Shown here: piece after piece, positions 37,686-46,587 of the stretch
Numbering within the stretch: position 1 is the first letter of the stretch
How the letters are laid out: each line of letters starts with the position of its first letter
Origin: Salinispora fenicalii
GTDB lineage: Bacteria; Actinomycetota; Actinomycetes; Mycobacteriales; Micromonosporaceae
Length of the DNA stretch: 64,000 bases
Direction of reading: 5' to 3'
NCBI RefSeq assembly: GCF_000514815.1
Contig: NZ_AZWQ01000018.1
Coordinates: 62,118-126,117, forward strand
The notes under the pieces: model-generated
Seen by the model: the letters and a program-made list of their open reading frames with translations, nothing else
The model's database searches: none
Told to the model about the DNA's origin: nothing
Translations under genes and position numbers: made by a program

Positions 37686-38845
37686 ACTTCGACCCCACCC
37701 CCGAGCAGGACCAGCTCCGCGACGCCGTACGGGCGCTGGGCAAGCAGTACGGCCACCGGTACTTCGTGGAGAAGGCCAAGGCCGGCGAGCACACCACCGA
37801 GCTGTGGAACGAGGCCGGCGGGCTCGGCTACCTCGGCGTGAACATCCCGACCGAGTACGGCGGCGGGGGCGGTGGCATCACCGAGCTCGCCATCGTCTGC
37901 GAGGAGTTGGCCGCGGCCGGCTGCCCGCTGCTGCTGCTGGTGGTCTCCCCCGCGATCGTCGCGACGGTGATCAACCGACACGGCACCGAGGAGCAGCGCA
38001 AGCGCTACCTGCCCGGCATCGCCGACGGTTCGCACCGGATCGCCTTCGCGATCACCGAACCGGAGGCCGGCTCGAACTTCCATCGGCTCGGCACGGTGGC
38101 CCGCCGCGACGGCGACGACTGGGTGGTCTCCGGACGCAAGTGCTACATCTCCGGCGTTGACCAGGCAGGGCACGTGCTGGTGGTGGCGCGGTCCGAGGAC
38201 GCCACGACGGGCAAACTCAAGCCGGCGCTCTTCGTCGTGCCGACCGACGCGGCCGGGCTGACCTGGTCCAAGCTGGACATGGAGATCCTCTCCCCGGAGA
38301 ACCAGTTCCTGCTCTACCTGGACGAGGTACGGCTGCCCGCGGACGCGCTGGTCGGCGAGTCGTTGGACGCCGGGCTGCCGGCGCTCTTCTCCGGGCTGAA
38401 CCCGGAGCGGATCACGATCGGCGCGATGAGTATCGGTTCCGGCCGGTACGCGCTCGAACGCGCCTCGGAGTACACGGCGACCCGGAAAGTGTGGGGTGGG
38501 CGGTCGATCGGCTCCCACCAGGGGGTGTCGCATCCTCTGGCGCACGCGGCGGTGCAGGTGGAGTTGGCCCGGCTGATGGTCCAGAAGGCGGCGGTGCTCT
38601 ACGACGCCGGGCGGGACCTGGAGGCGGGGGTCGCCGGCAACATGGCGAAATACGCTTCGGGGGACGCGGCGGCGCTGGCCGTGGACACGGCGATCCAGGC
38701 CCACGGCGGGGCCGGCATGACCACCGAGTACGGGGTGGCGACGCTGCTCGGGGCGTCCCGGGCCGGGCGGATCGCCCCGGTCAGCCGGGAGATGATCCTG
38801 AACTTCGTGGCCCAGCACGTCCTCGGCCAGGAGAAGTCGTACTGA
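37682..38845 (+). CDS. Acyl-CoA dehydrogenase (second of operon)
   Basis: A 387-residue protein distinct from the dehydrogenase at 32798. FAITEPEAGSNFHRLGT is the FAD loop, and LNPERITIGAMSIGSGRYAL carries the Glu-Arg pair in the helix that holds the base in isovaleryl/long-chain enzymes. The C-terminus (ASRAGRIAPVSREMILNFVA) lacks the usual ExGT motif. QAHGGAGMTTEYGV is conserved. It starts inside the alpha-subunit stop (ATGA), is the last gene of the operon, and is followed by a very strong hairpin. Having two dehydrogenases suggests two successive oxidations, for example citronellyl-type and shortened acyl-CoAs. Confidence 0.9.
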   Translation: MNFDPTPEQDQLRDAVRALGKQYGHRYFVEKAKAGEHTTELWNEAGGLGYLGVNIPTEYGGGGGGITELAIVCEELAAAGCPLLLLVVSPAIVATVINRHGTEEQRKRYLPGIADGSHRIAFAITEPEAGSNFHRLGTVARRDGDDWVVSGRKCYISGVDQAGHVLVVARSEDATTGKLKPALFVVPTDAAGLTWSKLDMEILSPENQFLLYLDEVRLPADALVGESLDAGLPALFSGLNPERITIGAMSIGSGRYALERASEYTATRKVWGGRSIGSHQGVSHPLAHAAVQVELARLMVQKAAVLYDAGRDLEAGVAGNMAKYASGDAAALAVDTAIQAHGGAGMTTEYGVATLLGASRAGRIAPVSREMILNFVAQHVLGQEKSY

Positions 38846-38897
38846 CCTCGGGCCGCTCCGCGGTGCCCCGGTCCATCCCGCGACCATGGCCGAGACG

Positions 38898-38934
38898 GGG
38901 AGCGGGCCGCCAGGCGTCCTGGCGGCCCGCTCCC
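38898..38934 (+). terminator. Terminator of the AtuA operon
   Basis: A perfect 17-bp stem (GGGAGCGGGCCGCCAGG and its complement) with a 3-base loop starts 53 bases after the last gene of the operon. No T-tract follows. Confidence 0.8.
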
Positions 38935-39083
38935 ACAGCGGTCGACCCGCCCAAATTCGGTTGATCGACGGCCGACAGGGCAAGGGCGTGTACGTGACGA
39001 ACCCACTCCCCCGGTAGCCCACACGCCGATCCAGCCGACCGCATCCACTCTGGGTGACGATCATGGCGCCAACGGCGAAGCCG

Positions 39084-39124
39084 GCGGGCCCGTTCCCACC
39101 ACATGCCGGCAGGAACGGGCCCGC
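39084..39124 (-). terminator. Terminator of the beta-helix gene
   Basis: A perfect 13-bp inverted repeat (GCGGGCCCGTTCC / GGAACGGGCCCGC) with a 15-base loop lies 22 bases after the stop of the minus-strand beta-helix gene. Confidence 0.75.
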
Positions 39125-39146
39125 GAAGCCCAACACAATCAGGCCG

Positions 39147-40559
39147 CTATCCGACGCAGCCGGGCACGTTGACGCAGTTGTTGGGCCGATTCTTGACCAC
39201 GACGGTACCGGTCGCCGTGTTCAGGTTCACCGTTCCCGAGTTGACGATTCCCCCGCCGTTACTGGTGGCGATATTCTTGATGACCTTCGTATTGGTGAGC
39301 GTGACCGCGGCGTCGCCGCCGACGTTGAAGATTCCGCCACCAAATGGCGCCTGGTTGGCCGTGATGTGGGTGTTCCGCACATCGAGTGTGGAGGCGAAGG
39401 CGATCGCAGAGTTGACGATTCCTCCACCGTTCAGAGTACCGACGTTCTGCGCGATTGTGCTGTCCTCGACGGTGGCCACGGTCGCAGCGCTGAAGGCTCG
39501 GAGGACGAGGCCGCCACCCTGGAAGGTGCCGGTGTTGTTGATGGCCGTGACGTGACGTAGGGCCAGCATGCCCCCCTCCGCGAAGACCGCGCCGCCGTTG
39601 CTGGCTCTGTTGCCGGTGATGGCGGTGTTGGTGATGGTGACGTTCGCGTTGAAGCCGCCGGCACCTCCACCACCCTCGCCAGCGCGGTTACCGCTGATGG
39701 TGCTGCCAGTCACGACCGTGGTGCCACCGGGGAAGCTACCGACACCTCCGCCGAAGCCGCCCACGAGGGCATTGGCCGTGTTCGTGGTGACGGAGGACTT
39801 CTTGATGGCGAGTTGACCGGCGTTTCCGATGCCTCCAGCGGCGGTTGCCGCAGTGTTACGGCTGACGGTGGAGTGTTTGATGGTGGTGGTGCCGTTGTTG
39901 GCGATACCGCCGCTACTTCCGCTGCCATCGTTACCAGCGATGTTGCGGGTGACGATGCTGTGGTTGGTGGTCAATGCCCCCCCGGTGTTGACCAAGATTC
40001 CTCCGCCGTCGCCGTCGGTCTGTCCGCCGGTGATTTTCAGGTGGTTAAGGGTGAGGTGGCCGCCGGTGTCGACGGCGATGATGCGGAACTGCTCGACGGC
40101 GGCGGCGCGCTCGATGGTGGTGTGTTTACCGCCGTTGAGGGTGATGGGGGCGGTGATGGCGGGTAGGCCGGCACCGTCGTCGATGTCGGCGGTGAGGAGA
40201 TAGGTGCACTTCTTGGCGAGGTCGAGCACGGCACCACCGCGGGCGTTGGCCAGGGTGATCGCGGCGATGAGTTGGTCCGCGTCACAGGGGACCGGAATGC
40301 CCTTCGGCTTCGGCTGCTTCTTCCCCTTACCCTTGCCGGACTCGTCTCCGCTACGGCGCTCGTCGGCGGAGGGCCGCTCGTCGGCGGAGGTGAGTGGGCG
40401 TCCGACCGCAGCCGCGGCCGGGACGGCGACACCCATCGTGGTGAGAGCCAGGCCGGTCACCCCGGCCAGCCCGACAGCACACCACCGCCACCGTGATCCC
40501 GGCCGGCCCTCGTCGGGGCGCACCGGTTCGTACCCCCGGGTTTGGTCCTGATGGTTCAT
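39147..40559 (-). CDS. Secreted right-handed beta-helix repeat protein
   Basis: A 470-residue protein. A charged N-terminus and hydrophobic segment (about 27-50, ending AVPAAAA) form a signal peptide. A Lys/Gly/Pro-rich spacer (70-88) contains KGKGKKQPKPKG. From about 115 to 450 there are repeated 20-25-residue rungs of the type (S/T)xVTxNxAxxxGGGIxN(x)G, as in parallel beta-helix and polymorphic outer-membrane-like proteins. Five cysteines are scattered. Such proteins bind or cleave polysaccharide or act as adhesins. No catalytic pectate-lyase motif was seen, so the role is open. A long leader precedes it. Confidence 0.82.
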   Translation of the reverse strand: MNHQDQTRGYEPVRPDEGRPGSRWRWCAVGLAGVTGLALTTMGVAVPAAAAVGRPLTSADERPSADERRSGDESGKGKGKKQPKPKGIPVPCDADQLIAAITLANARGGAVLDLAKKCTYLLTADIDDGAGLPAITAPITLNGGKHTTIERAAAVEQFRIIAVDTGGHLTLNHLKITGGQTDGDGGGILVNTGGALTTNHSIVTRNIAGNDGSGSSGGIANNGTTTIKHSTVSRNTAATAAGGIGNAGQLAIKKSSVTTNTANALVGGFGGGVGSFPGGTTVVTGSTISGNRAGEGGGGAGGFNANVTITNTAITGNRASNGGAVFAEGGMLALRHVTAINNTGTFQGGGLVLRAFSAATVATVEDSTIAQNVGTLNGGGIVNSAIAFASTLDVRNTHITANQAPFGGGIFNVGGDAAVTLTNTKVIKNIATSNGGGIVNSGTVNLNTATGTVVVKNRPNNCVNVPGCVG

Positions 40560-40626
40560 CGCGATCTCGGTGCCTTTCCCCGTGAACGGCGAGGAACTCC
40601 GCCGCCCCGAGGCCCGGGTGGTGTTC

Positions 40627-40660
40627 CTCGGCTACCGAAGGCGGTAGCAACCATCCCGAG
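40627..40660 (-). promoter_or_regulatory. Structured leader hairpin upstream of the beta-helix gene
   Basis: On the minus strand, GCTACCG-CCTT-CGGTAGC forms a 7-bp stem-loop, enclosed by CTCGG/CGAG across an internal loop. It lies about 70-100 bases before the start codon, in a 260-base gap whose distal part has a run of seven T (+ strand). It may be part of a structured 5' leader. I could not match it to a riboswitch family. Confidence 0.35.
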
Positions 40661-40819
40661 CTAAACCCGAAGCAAGCCTCACAAGTAGGCCAAGCCCTTC
40701 AAACCCCCCAGACGTGACACAAGTTTTTTTGAGGTACATTTCCGGCAATCCGACCTGCCGGGGTACATGGGTGTCCGGACAGCGTGCCGACGACCGGTTA
40801 GCCCCGGCCGTGGCAGCTC

Positions 40820-41794
40820 TCATCCGGCAGGCGGCACGAGGTCGGGTGCGCCCCAGCCGTCCGGAACGGACAGCCCGGCCTTCCGCCGCGCCAAGATGGC
40901 GGCGCCGACCTGCGCTGCCTGAGCGCCGAAGGCGGAGCGCAGCACCGGGGGCGGGGTACGCCAGGCGAGGGCGTCGCGCATCGCCTCACGCACCGGGTCG
41001 AGGAAGAACGCGCCCGCCTCGGCCAGCCCACCTCCCAACACGACGCGGGCCGGGTCGAGGGCCAGGGTGAGAGTGGCCAGGGCGATCCCCAACGCCCGGG
41101 TCGCGTCGTCCCAGACCGCGCGGGCGTCCGGATCGGTGGCCACCACGTCGGCAATGGCTTGGCTGTCCGCCCCCGAGGTGCCGACGCGCCGGGCATAGCG
41201 GCGGGCCATCCCACCGGCCGAGGCGTACACCTCCAGGCATCCCCGCTGCCCGCAACTGCACGGCTCCCCGCCCGGGTAGACCGGCATATGGCCGACCTCG
41301 CCGGACGCGCGGGTCGCGCCGGCCAGCGGGACACCATCCACCACCACCGCCGCGGCGATGCCGGTGCCCAGCGGCAGCAGCAGGAAGTTGTCCAACCCGA
41401 CGGCCACGCCAGCCGTGGCCTCCGCGACGCCGGCTGCCCGGGCGTCGTGCCCGATCGCCACGGGCAGTCCGAGGTCGCCGCTGATGAGAGCGCGCAGTGG
41501 CACGTCGCGGAGGCGGAGGTTGGCGGCGTACCGCACCACTCCGTCCCGCTCGTCCACGAGGCCGGGCGTCACCACGCCGATCGCGGCGGGTTCATGGCCG
41601 AGGGAGAGCGCGTGCTCGCGCAATTGGCGGCACAGGGAGCGGATCGCCAGGACGGGGTCATCGTCCGCCTGCGACGGCACGGTCAGTGAGCTCAGGAAGC
41701 GGCCGTCCGCGCCGACCACGGCCGCCTTGATGGTCGTCCCGCCGACATCGACGGCGAGGACGCAGTGGCCCTCGGGCTGGGTCACGCCGCTCAC
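40820..41794 (-). CDS. ROK-family sugar kinase
   Basis: A 324-residue kinase. The ATP motif VDVGGTTIKAAVV opens the protein. The catalytic Asp lies in GHDARAAGVAEA, LLPLGTGIAAAVVV is the phosphate-2 loop, and the ROK zinc site is CSCGQRGCLE. There is no N-terminal DNA-binding domain, so it is a kinase and not a repressor. Likely substrates are glucose, N-acetylglucosamine or N-acetylmannosamine. It starts inside the stop of the M81 gene (GTGA 41791-41794) and is the last gene of the minus-strand half of the ROK divergon. Confidence 0.9.
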   Translation of the reverse strand: MSGVTQPEGHCVLAVDVGGTTIKAAVVGADGRFLSSLTVPSQADDDPVLAIRSLCRQLREHALSLGHEPAAIGVVTPGLVDERDGVVRYAANLRLRDVPLRALISGDLGLPVAIGHDARAAGVAEATAGVAVGLDNFLLLPLGTGIAAAVVVDGVPLAGATRASGEVGHMPVYPGGEPCSCGQRGCLEVYASAGGMARRYARRVGTSGADSQAIADVVATDPDARAVWDDATRALGIALATLTLALDPARVVLGGGLAEAGAFFLDPVREAMRDALAWRTPPPVLRSAFGAQAAQVGAAILARRKAGLSVPDGWGAPDLVPPAG

Positions 41795-43260
41795 CCGAGC
41801 ACCACGGCGAGGTCCGCGCCGAAGTCGCGGTCCAGGGGAAACATGGGCCGCTCCACGTTCTGGTACGGCAGCCGCGCGAGGTCCTGGTCGACGCCGCCCG
41901 GGGTCAGGGCGAGCAGCCAGTCACCGGCGGCCGCGAAGAGTTCCGGCTCCAGGTAGCCAATCTTCACCACGACCACGTCCACCTCGTCGACCCGGACCCC
42001 CAGCCGGGCGTACGACGCCAACAGCCGGTACTGCGTCCGGCGGGACGTGACGAAGACGCTGAGCCCGCCGACCCGTACGCTGACGCAGCGCCCGCCGTCG
42101 GGGTCGTCGGCGACCGCTTCCAGAATCCCGTCGAGTTCCAGCGGGCCCGGGGGCCGGGAGTCGATCTGCCCGCCGACTGTCACCCGGACCGGAGAGCCGA
42201 CCGGCTGGTCGGCGACCAGCGCCACCGCCTGCGGGTCGACCAGCGAGGCGAACACGGCCCGCCGGGAGCCGTCGCGAATCTCGGGGCGGGCCAACATCCG
42301 GTCGAGGGCGAAGGTGACGTCGTCGGCGCCGCCGGCGCCCGGGTTGTCCCCGGAGTCGCTGATGAAGAACGGCCGCTTCGCCCGATCGGCGACGGCGGCC
42401 AGGGCGGTGTCGAGGCACTCATCCATCGAGCCGGTGGGGGCGACAAAGGTGAACTCGTCGCGGGCCGCCCAGAAGTGCCCACCCAACTCGCGGGCCGCCG
42501 CGGCGGCGGCGGTGGCGTCGATGCCGGTGACGACGACCGCGCCCTGACAGCGTGCCTGGTCGGCCCAGGCGAACCCGACCCAGATCGCCGCGTCGATCAC
42601 GCCGTCTCGGGCCTCGATCTCGGGGATCCGCGCGTAGAGCCCCCGGGCGGGCTCCTCCCGGGTGCTGGTCATCTCGCCGGGTAGCAGGATCGGCACGTGA
42701 ACCAGCGCCTTGTGCGGACGCTGCTCGCGGCGGAGCGCCTCGATGAGGTTGCGCGCGGCACGCTCCCGGGTTTCCCAGACGTCGACGTGCGGGGCGGTGC
42801 GGTAGCAGGTGAGCAGGTCACAGGCGTCGAAGAGCACCGGTGAGACGTTGCCGTGCAGGTCCATCGCCGCCGAGATGAGCGGCTCGGGCCCGATCACCGA
42901 CCGGATGGCGGTTACCAGGTCGCCCTCCGCGTCGGACCGGCCGACGACGCTCATCGCACCGTGAATGTCCAGCAGCATGCCGTCCACGGGGCCGGCCGCG
43001 GCAAGCTTCTCCGTAATCTCCGCTGCCCACTCCTCGTACGCCGCAGCGTCCACGACGCCGCCGGGCAGGGCCCGGGCGTGCACGAGTGGGATCCATTCGA
43101 CGTCGGCGGCCCACGGCTGGGTGGGCGAGAGCCAGGCGTATCGCGACAGCAGCGCCGCCTCCCGGGTGACCTCGAAGTCGTCGGCGGTGCTCAGGTGGGG
43201 AGAGAATGTGCTGGACTCGATGTGGATGCCGCCGATGGCGACACGGAGGGGACGAGGCAC
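41791..43260 (-). CDS. M81-family metallopeptidase (MlrC-like)
   Basis: A 489-residue protein of the family named for MlrC, which degrades linearised microcystin. Conserved N-terminal residues IGGIHIESSTFSP, LLDIHGAMSV, AAMDLHGNVSP and CYRTAPHVDVWETRERA supply His/Asp metal ligands. The C-terminal domain has SDSGDNPGAGGADD. GTG 43260 has GAGGAG 9 bases upstream. Family members often neighbour peptide ABC transporters, as here. A peptide or amide-bond substrate imported by the divergent Dpp-type transporter is plausible; the true substrate is unknown. Confidence 0.9.
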   Translation of the reverse strand: MPRPLRVAIGGIHIESSTFSPHLSTADDFEVTREAALLSRYAWLSPTQPWAADVEWIPLVHARALPGGVVDAAAYEEWAAEITEKLAAAGPVDGMLLDIHGAMSVVGRSDAEGDLVTAIRSVIGPEPLISAAMDLHGNVSPVLFDACDLLTCYRTAPHVDVWETRERAARNLIEALRREQRPHKALVHVPILLPGEMTSTREEPARGLYARIPEIEARDGVIDAAIWVGFAWADQARCQGAVVVTGIDATAAAAAARELGGHFWAARDEFTFVAPTGSMDECLDTALAAVADRAKRPFFISDSGDNPGAGGADDVTFALDRMLARPEIRDGSRRAVFASLVDPQAVALVADQPVGSPVRVTVGGQIDSRPPGPLELDGILEAVADDPDGGRCVSVRVGGLSVFVTSRRTQYRLLASYARLGVRVDEVDVVVVKIGYLEPELFAAAGDWLLALTPGGVDQDLARLPYQNVERPMFPLDRDFGADLAVVLG

Positions 43261-43273
43261 GGGTGTTGGCTCC

Positions 43274-44419
43274 TCAGGTGGGTCGTACGTCGGCGGTCGT
43301 GCGTAGCAGGTGCCCGAGGCCGATGAGGGCCGCATTCGAACCGGCGACGCTGGCTTCGATGGTCAGGGACTGGGTCATGGACGGCAGGCAGCGTTCGTAG
43401 AGCATTCCGCGGGTCGCCGCCACGTAGACGTCGAGGCTGGACAGCACGCCGCCGATGACGATGGCGTCGGGGCTGAGGAAGTTGACCAGACCGGAGAGCG
43501 CCACGCCCAACAGCCCACCGGCGTGGCGCACCATGGTCACGACGGTCGGGTCGGCGTCGCCGACCGCCGTGATGATCTCGGGGACGGTGGTCGCCGGGGA
43601 GCCCTGCTCGGCCAGCTGGCGGGCCAGAGCGGCACCGCTGGCGACGGTCTCCAGGCAGCCCTGGCTGCCGCAGGAGCAGTGCCGCTCGCCGCTGTCGGCT
43701 ACCCGTACGTGGGTGACGTCGCCGCTGAGTCCGCGCCCGCCACGGTAGATCTGTCCGCCAGTGACCAGGCAGGCACCAATGCCGGTGCCGGCCTTGACGT
43801 AGATCATGTCGCCGATTTCCCGACTCCGGGTGACGTACTCACCCATCGCCGCCGCCTTGGCGTCGTTCTCGACGATCACCGGCACCTGGAAGCGGTCGGT
43901 GAGGTGGGCGCTGGCGTCGACGCCGCTCCAACCGGGCATCCGGGCCGGGCCTACCAACCGCCCGCTCGGGAAACCCACCGGTCCCGGGAGGGCGACACCG
44001 ACTCCGAGCAGTGCCTGACCAGGAGCGGTCGCCGCCAGGAGGCGCGTGAAGGTGGCTTCGACGACGGCGAAGACCTCCTCGGGCCCGGCGGCGATGTCGA
44101 TCGCCACCTCCTCGGTGGTGCGCAGTTCGCCGCCGGGCGTGCACAGGCCCACTCTGGCGTGCCGGCCGCCGAGTTCCGCGACGGCCAGGACTCCCTTGAT
44201 CTCTCGCAGGCGCAGGATCCGGGGTGGTCGCCCACCGGTGGAGCGGCCCATGCCCTCCTCGGCGAGGACGCCCTCCTCCAACAGCCGGCGCACCACGGCG
44301 GTGACGGTTGACGGGGCGACCTGCAAGGCCTCGACGAGGTCGGCACGGGACGTGGCCACACCTCTGGCAAGCAGGTCGAGGGTCTGGTCACGCAGCGTGG
44401 CGGAGATTAGTGGCTCCAA
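43274..44419 (-). CDS. ROK-family transcriptional repressor (NagC/XylR-like)
   Basis: A 381-residue protein. Winged-helix DNA-binding domain at about 8-65 (SRADLVEALQVAPSTVTAVV, then a Gly/Arg-rich wing GMGRSTGGRPPR), followed by a ROK sugar-binding domain with GTGIGACLV and zinc motif CSCGSQGCLE. The start is inferred as TTG 44419, because AGGGAGAGG lies just before it and the product then begins with the standard helix. It is divergent from the ABC transporter and 13 bases upstream of the M81 gene, so it probably controls both arms and responds to the sugar that the ROK kinase phosphorylates. Confidence 0.88.
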   Translation of the reverse strand: MEPLISATLRDQTLDLLARGVATSRADLVEALQVAPSTVTAVVRRLLEEGVLAEEGMGRSTGGRPPRILRLREIKGVLAVAELGGRHARVGLCTPGGELRTTEEVAIDIAAGPEEVFAVVEATFTRLLAATAPGQALLGVGVALPGPVGFPSGRLVGPARMPGWSGVDASAHLTDRFQVPVIVENDAKAAAMGEYVTRSREIGDMIYVKAGTGIGACLVTGGQIYRGGRGLSGDVTHVRVADSGERHCSCGSQGCLETVASGAALARQLAEQGSPATTVPEIITAVGDADPTVVTMVRHAGGLLGVALSGLVNFLSPDAIVIGGVLSSLDVYVAATRGMLYERCLPSMTQSLTIEASVAGSNAALIGLGHLLRTTADVRPT

Positions 44420-44556
44420 GTTGCCTCTCCCTTGGTCGGGTGGTTCTCGGGCGCCCGCCCAGTGTGTAGCAGCCCAGAGTCGAGGGTGGACTCCGGCCGC
44501 CCCCGGCGAGGAGTAACGGTCGATGCTTCGGGCGACTTTGATCGTACCCCGGCCAA

Positions 44557-44613
44557 ACTTAGTGAATGAAGTGGGTAATTTTCGTTGACGTAGCACTTCT
44601 ACCTGGATACATT
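44557..44613 (+). promoter_or_regulatory. ABC-transporter promoter with adjacent ROK operator candidate
   Basis: TTGACG (44585-44590) and TACATT (44608-44613) have an ideal 17-base spacer, about 100 bases before the binding-protein start. Immediately upstream, ACTTAGTGAATGAAGT (44557-44572) is an AT-rich interrupted dyad (ACTT...AAGT), the kind of site bound by ROK repressors. It lies in the 292-bp gap between repressor and transporter. Confidence 0.65.
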
Positions 44614-44711
44614 CTTCGCGTTGATCGCCGAAGCTGCGCCTGGCGGGGGTACCCGGCAAGGCGCCGACACCCGGTGACGTAGGGGCACGTGCACATCAAA
44701 CGAGGAGACTC

Positions 44712-46514
44712 ATGACGAGCAGAATTCCGGGCCGCGCCCTGCGTGGCGCGGTGGCGGCAGCCGCCACGATCGCCCTCGGGGCAGGTCTGGTCGGCTGCGG
44801 TGACAACAGTGGATCGTCCGAGGACGGCGGCAGTCAGGGCAAGGACACCGTGACAGTCGCCTTCCGTACCCCCAACTGGATCCTGCCGATCTCGGCACCA
44901 GGATTCACCCAGGGTGAGAACGCCATCTTCGGCCAGGCGCTCTATCGCTCCCTCTACCAGTACCGGCTGGACGGCACGGCGCAGTACAACATTGACCCAC
45001 AGCGCTCGATGGCCGAACCACCGCAGGTGAGCAACGGCGGCCGAACGCTGACGATCACGTTGAAGGACAACTCCTGGTCCGATGGCACACCCATCACCAC
45101 CAGGGACATCCAGTTCTGGTACGACCTGGTCACGGCGAACAAGGACAAGTGGGCTTCCTACCGGGCCGGCGGCTTCCCCGACAACGTCGAGAAGTGGTCG
45201 ATCGAGGACGAGAAGACCTTCTCAATCACCACCACGGAGGTCTACAACACCGCGTGGTTCGTTGACAACCAGCTCAACCGCATCACGCCCCTGCCCCAGC
45301 ACGTCTGGGACAAGGACTCCGCGACCGCCGAGGTGAGCGACCTCGCCAGCAGCCCGGAGGGCGCCAAGAAGGTCTTCGACTTCCTCACCGCCGCCGCGAA
45401 GGACCCCAAGACGTACGACTCCAACGAGTTGTGGCAGGTCAACAGCGGCGCATGGAAGCTGGAAGAGTACGTACCCAACGGTGAGGTCACCCTCGCCGCC
45501 CAACCGAACTACTCCGGTACGGACAAGCCGAAGCTGTCCAAGGTCGTGTTGCGGCCGTTCACCAGCGATGACGCCGAATTCAACGTGCTCCGCGCCGGCG
45601 ACATCGACTACGGGTACGTGCCGGCGGCCAACATGTCCCAGACGAGCTACCTCGAGTCCAAGGGATACACGGTCTCACCGTGGTACGGCTGGTCGATCAC
45701 CTACCTCCAGCTGAACTACAACAACCCGAAGTCCGGCGTGCTGTTCAAGCAGCCCTACCTTCGGCAGTCGCTGCAGATGCTCATCGACCAGCCGACGATC
45801 AGCAAGGTCATCTGGTCGGACACCGCCGCACCGACCTGCGGCCCGGTACCCGCCAAACCCGGCACCAACACCGACGCCGCCGGGTGCGCGTACTCCTTCG
45901 ATCCGGCGAAGTCCAAGGAACTGCTGGAGAGCCACGGCTGGAAGGTAACGCCGGACGGGCAGACCACCTGCCAGTCGCCGGGCACCGGCCCGAACCAGTG
46001 CGGCGAGGGAATCGCCGCCGGCACACCGCTCGAATTCACGGTGACCAGCCAGACCGGGTTCGCCGCCACGACCAAGATGTTCGCCGAGATCAAGTCGCAG
46101 ATGGCCAAGCTCGGTATCCAGCTGACGATCAAGGAGGTGCCCGACTCGGTCGCGGTCACGCCGACCTGTAAGCCGACCGAGGCGAGCTGCTCCTGGGACA
46201 TGTCCTTCTTCGGCTCGCAGGGCAGCTGGTACTACCCGGCCTTCGCCAGCGGCGAGCGGCTCTTCGCCACCGACGCCCCGGTGAACCTGGGCAGCTACAG
46301 CAATCCTGAGGCGGACAAGCTCATCGAGGCCACCCAGTTCGCCGGCGACGAGAGCGCACTGACGGCGTACAACGACTTCCTGGCCAGGGACCTGCCTGTG
46401 CTGTGGATGCCGAACCCGGTGTACCAGGTCTCGGCGTACCGCTCCGGCCTGCAGGGCGTCGAGCCGCAGGACCCGATGAACCTCATGTACTTCCAGGATT
46501 GGTCCTGGAAGTAG
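44712..46514 (+). CDS. Peptide ABC transporter substrate-binding lipoprotein (family 5)
   Basis: A 600-residue lipoprotein: signal peptide with lipobox GLVGC (about residue 28), then an SBP_bac_5 (DppA/OppA-like) domain. Typical features are PSMAEPP-like early strands, TFKLKDN-like TLTITLKDNSWSDGTPITTRDI, YNNPKSGVLFKQPYLRQSLQMLID and the late AYNDFLARDLPVLWM. ATG 44712 has GAGGAG 5 bases upstream. A hairpin after the stop probably keeps this subunit more abundant than the permeases. Ligand probably a peptide or glycopeptide. Confidence 0.92.
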   Translation: MTSRIPGRALRGAVAAAATIALGAGLVGCGDNSGSSEDGGSQGKDTVTVAFRTPNWILPISAPGFTQGENAIFGQALYRSLYQYRLDGTAQYNIDPQRSMAEPPQVSNGGRTLTITLKDNSWSDGTPITTRDIQFWYDLVTANKDKWASYRAGGFPDNVEKWSIEDEKTFSITTTEVYNTAWFVDNQLNRITPLPQHVWDKDSATAEVSDLASSPEGAKKVFDFLTAAAKDPKTYDSNELWQVNSGAWKLEEYVPNGEVTLAAQPNYSGTDKPKLSKVVLRPFTSDDAEFNVLRAGDIDYGYVPAANMSQTSYLESKGYTVSPWYGWSITYLQLNYNNPKSGVLFKQPYLRQSLQMLIDQPTISKVIWSDTAAPTCGPVPAKPGTNTDAAGCAYSFDPAKSKELLESHGWKVTPDGQTTCQSPGTGPNQCGEGIAAGTPLEFTVTSQTGFAATTKMFAEIKSQMAKLGIQLTIKEVPDSVAVTPTCKPTEASCSWDMSFFGSQGSWYYPAFASGERLFATDAPVNLGSYSNPEADKLIEATQFAGDESALTAYNDFLARDLPVLWMPNPVYQVSAYRSGLQGVEPQDPMNLMYFQDWSWK

Positions 46515-46529
46515 CCGACTGATCGTCCC

Positions 46530-46562
46530 GGCCCCGGCGACGCACCGTGCGTCGTCGGGGCC
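46530..46562 (+). terminator. Attenuating hairpin between binding protein and permease genes
   Basis: A near-perfect 16-bp inverted repeat (GGCCCCGGCGACGCAC with its complement, one G-T mismatch, tight loop) begins 16 bases after the binding-protein stop. In this position it would reduce permease transcription relative to the binding protein. Confidence 0.6.
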
Positions 46563-46587
46563 CTGACCAGGGAGAGGAAGCCGCACA

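Larger units (their letters stand above)
38846..39146. other. 301-bp convergent intergenic region
   Basis: This region lies between the converging acyl-CoA dehydrogenase and beta-helix genes. It holds two separate strong hairpins (38898-38934 and 39084-39124), one facing each gene. Nothing recognisable lies between them. Confidence 0.7.

Noticed and set aside
40560..40760. Possible cyclic-dinucleotide riboswitch before the beta-helix gene
   Set aside because: I compared it from memory with c-di-GMP and c-di-AMP aptamers and the conserved cores do not match; kept only as an unassigned hairpin.
40724..40775. Terminator for the ROK kinase gene (CCGGCA/TGCCGG hairpin next to a T7 run)
   Set aside because: On the minus strand, where the gene is transcribed, the run becomes A residues after the hairpin, so the polarity is wrong for an intrinsic terminator.
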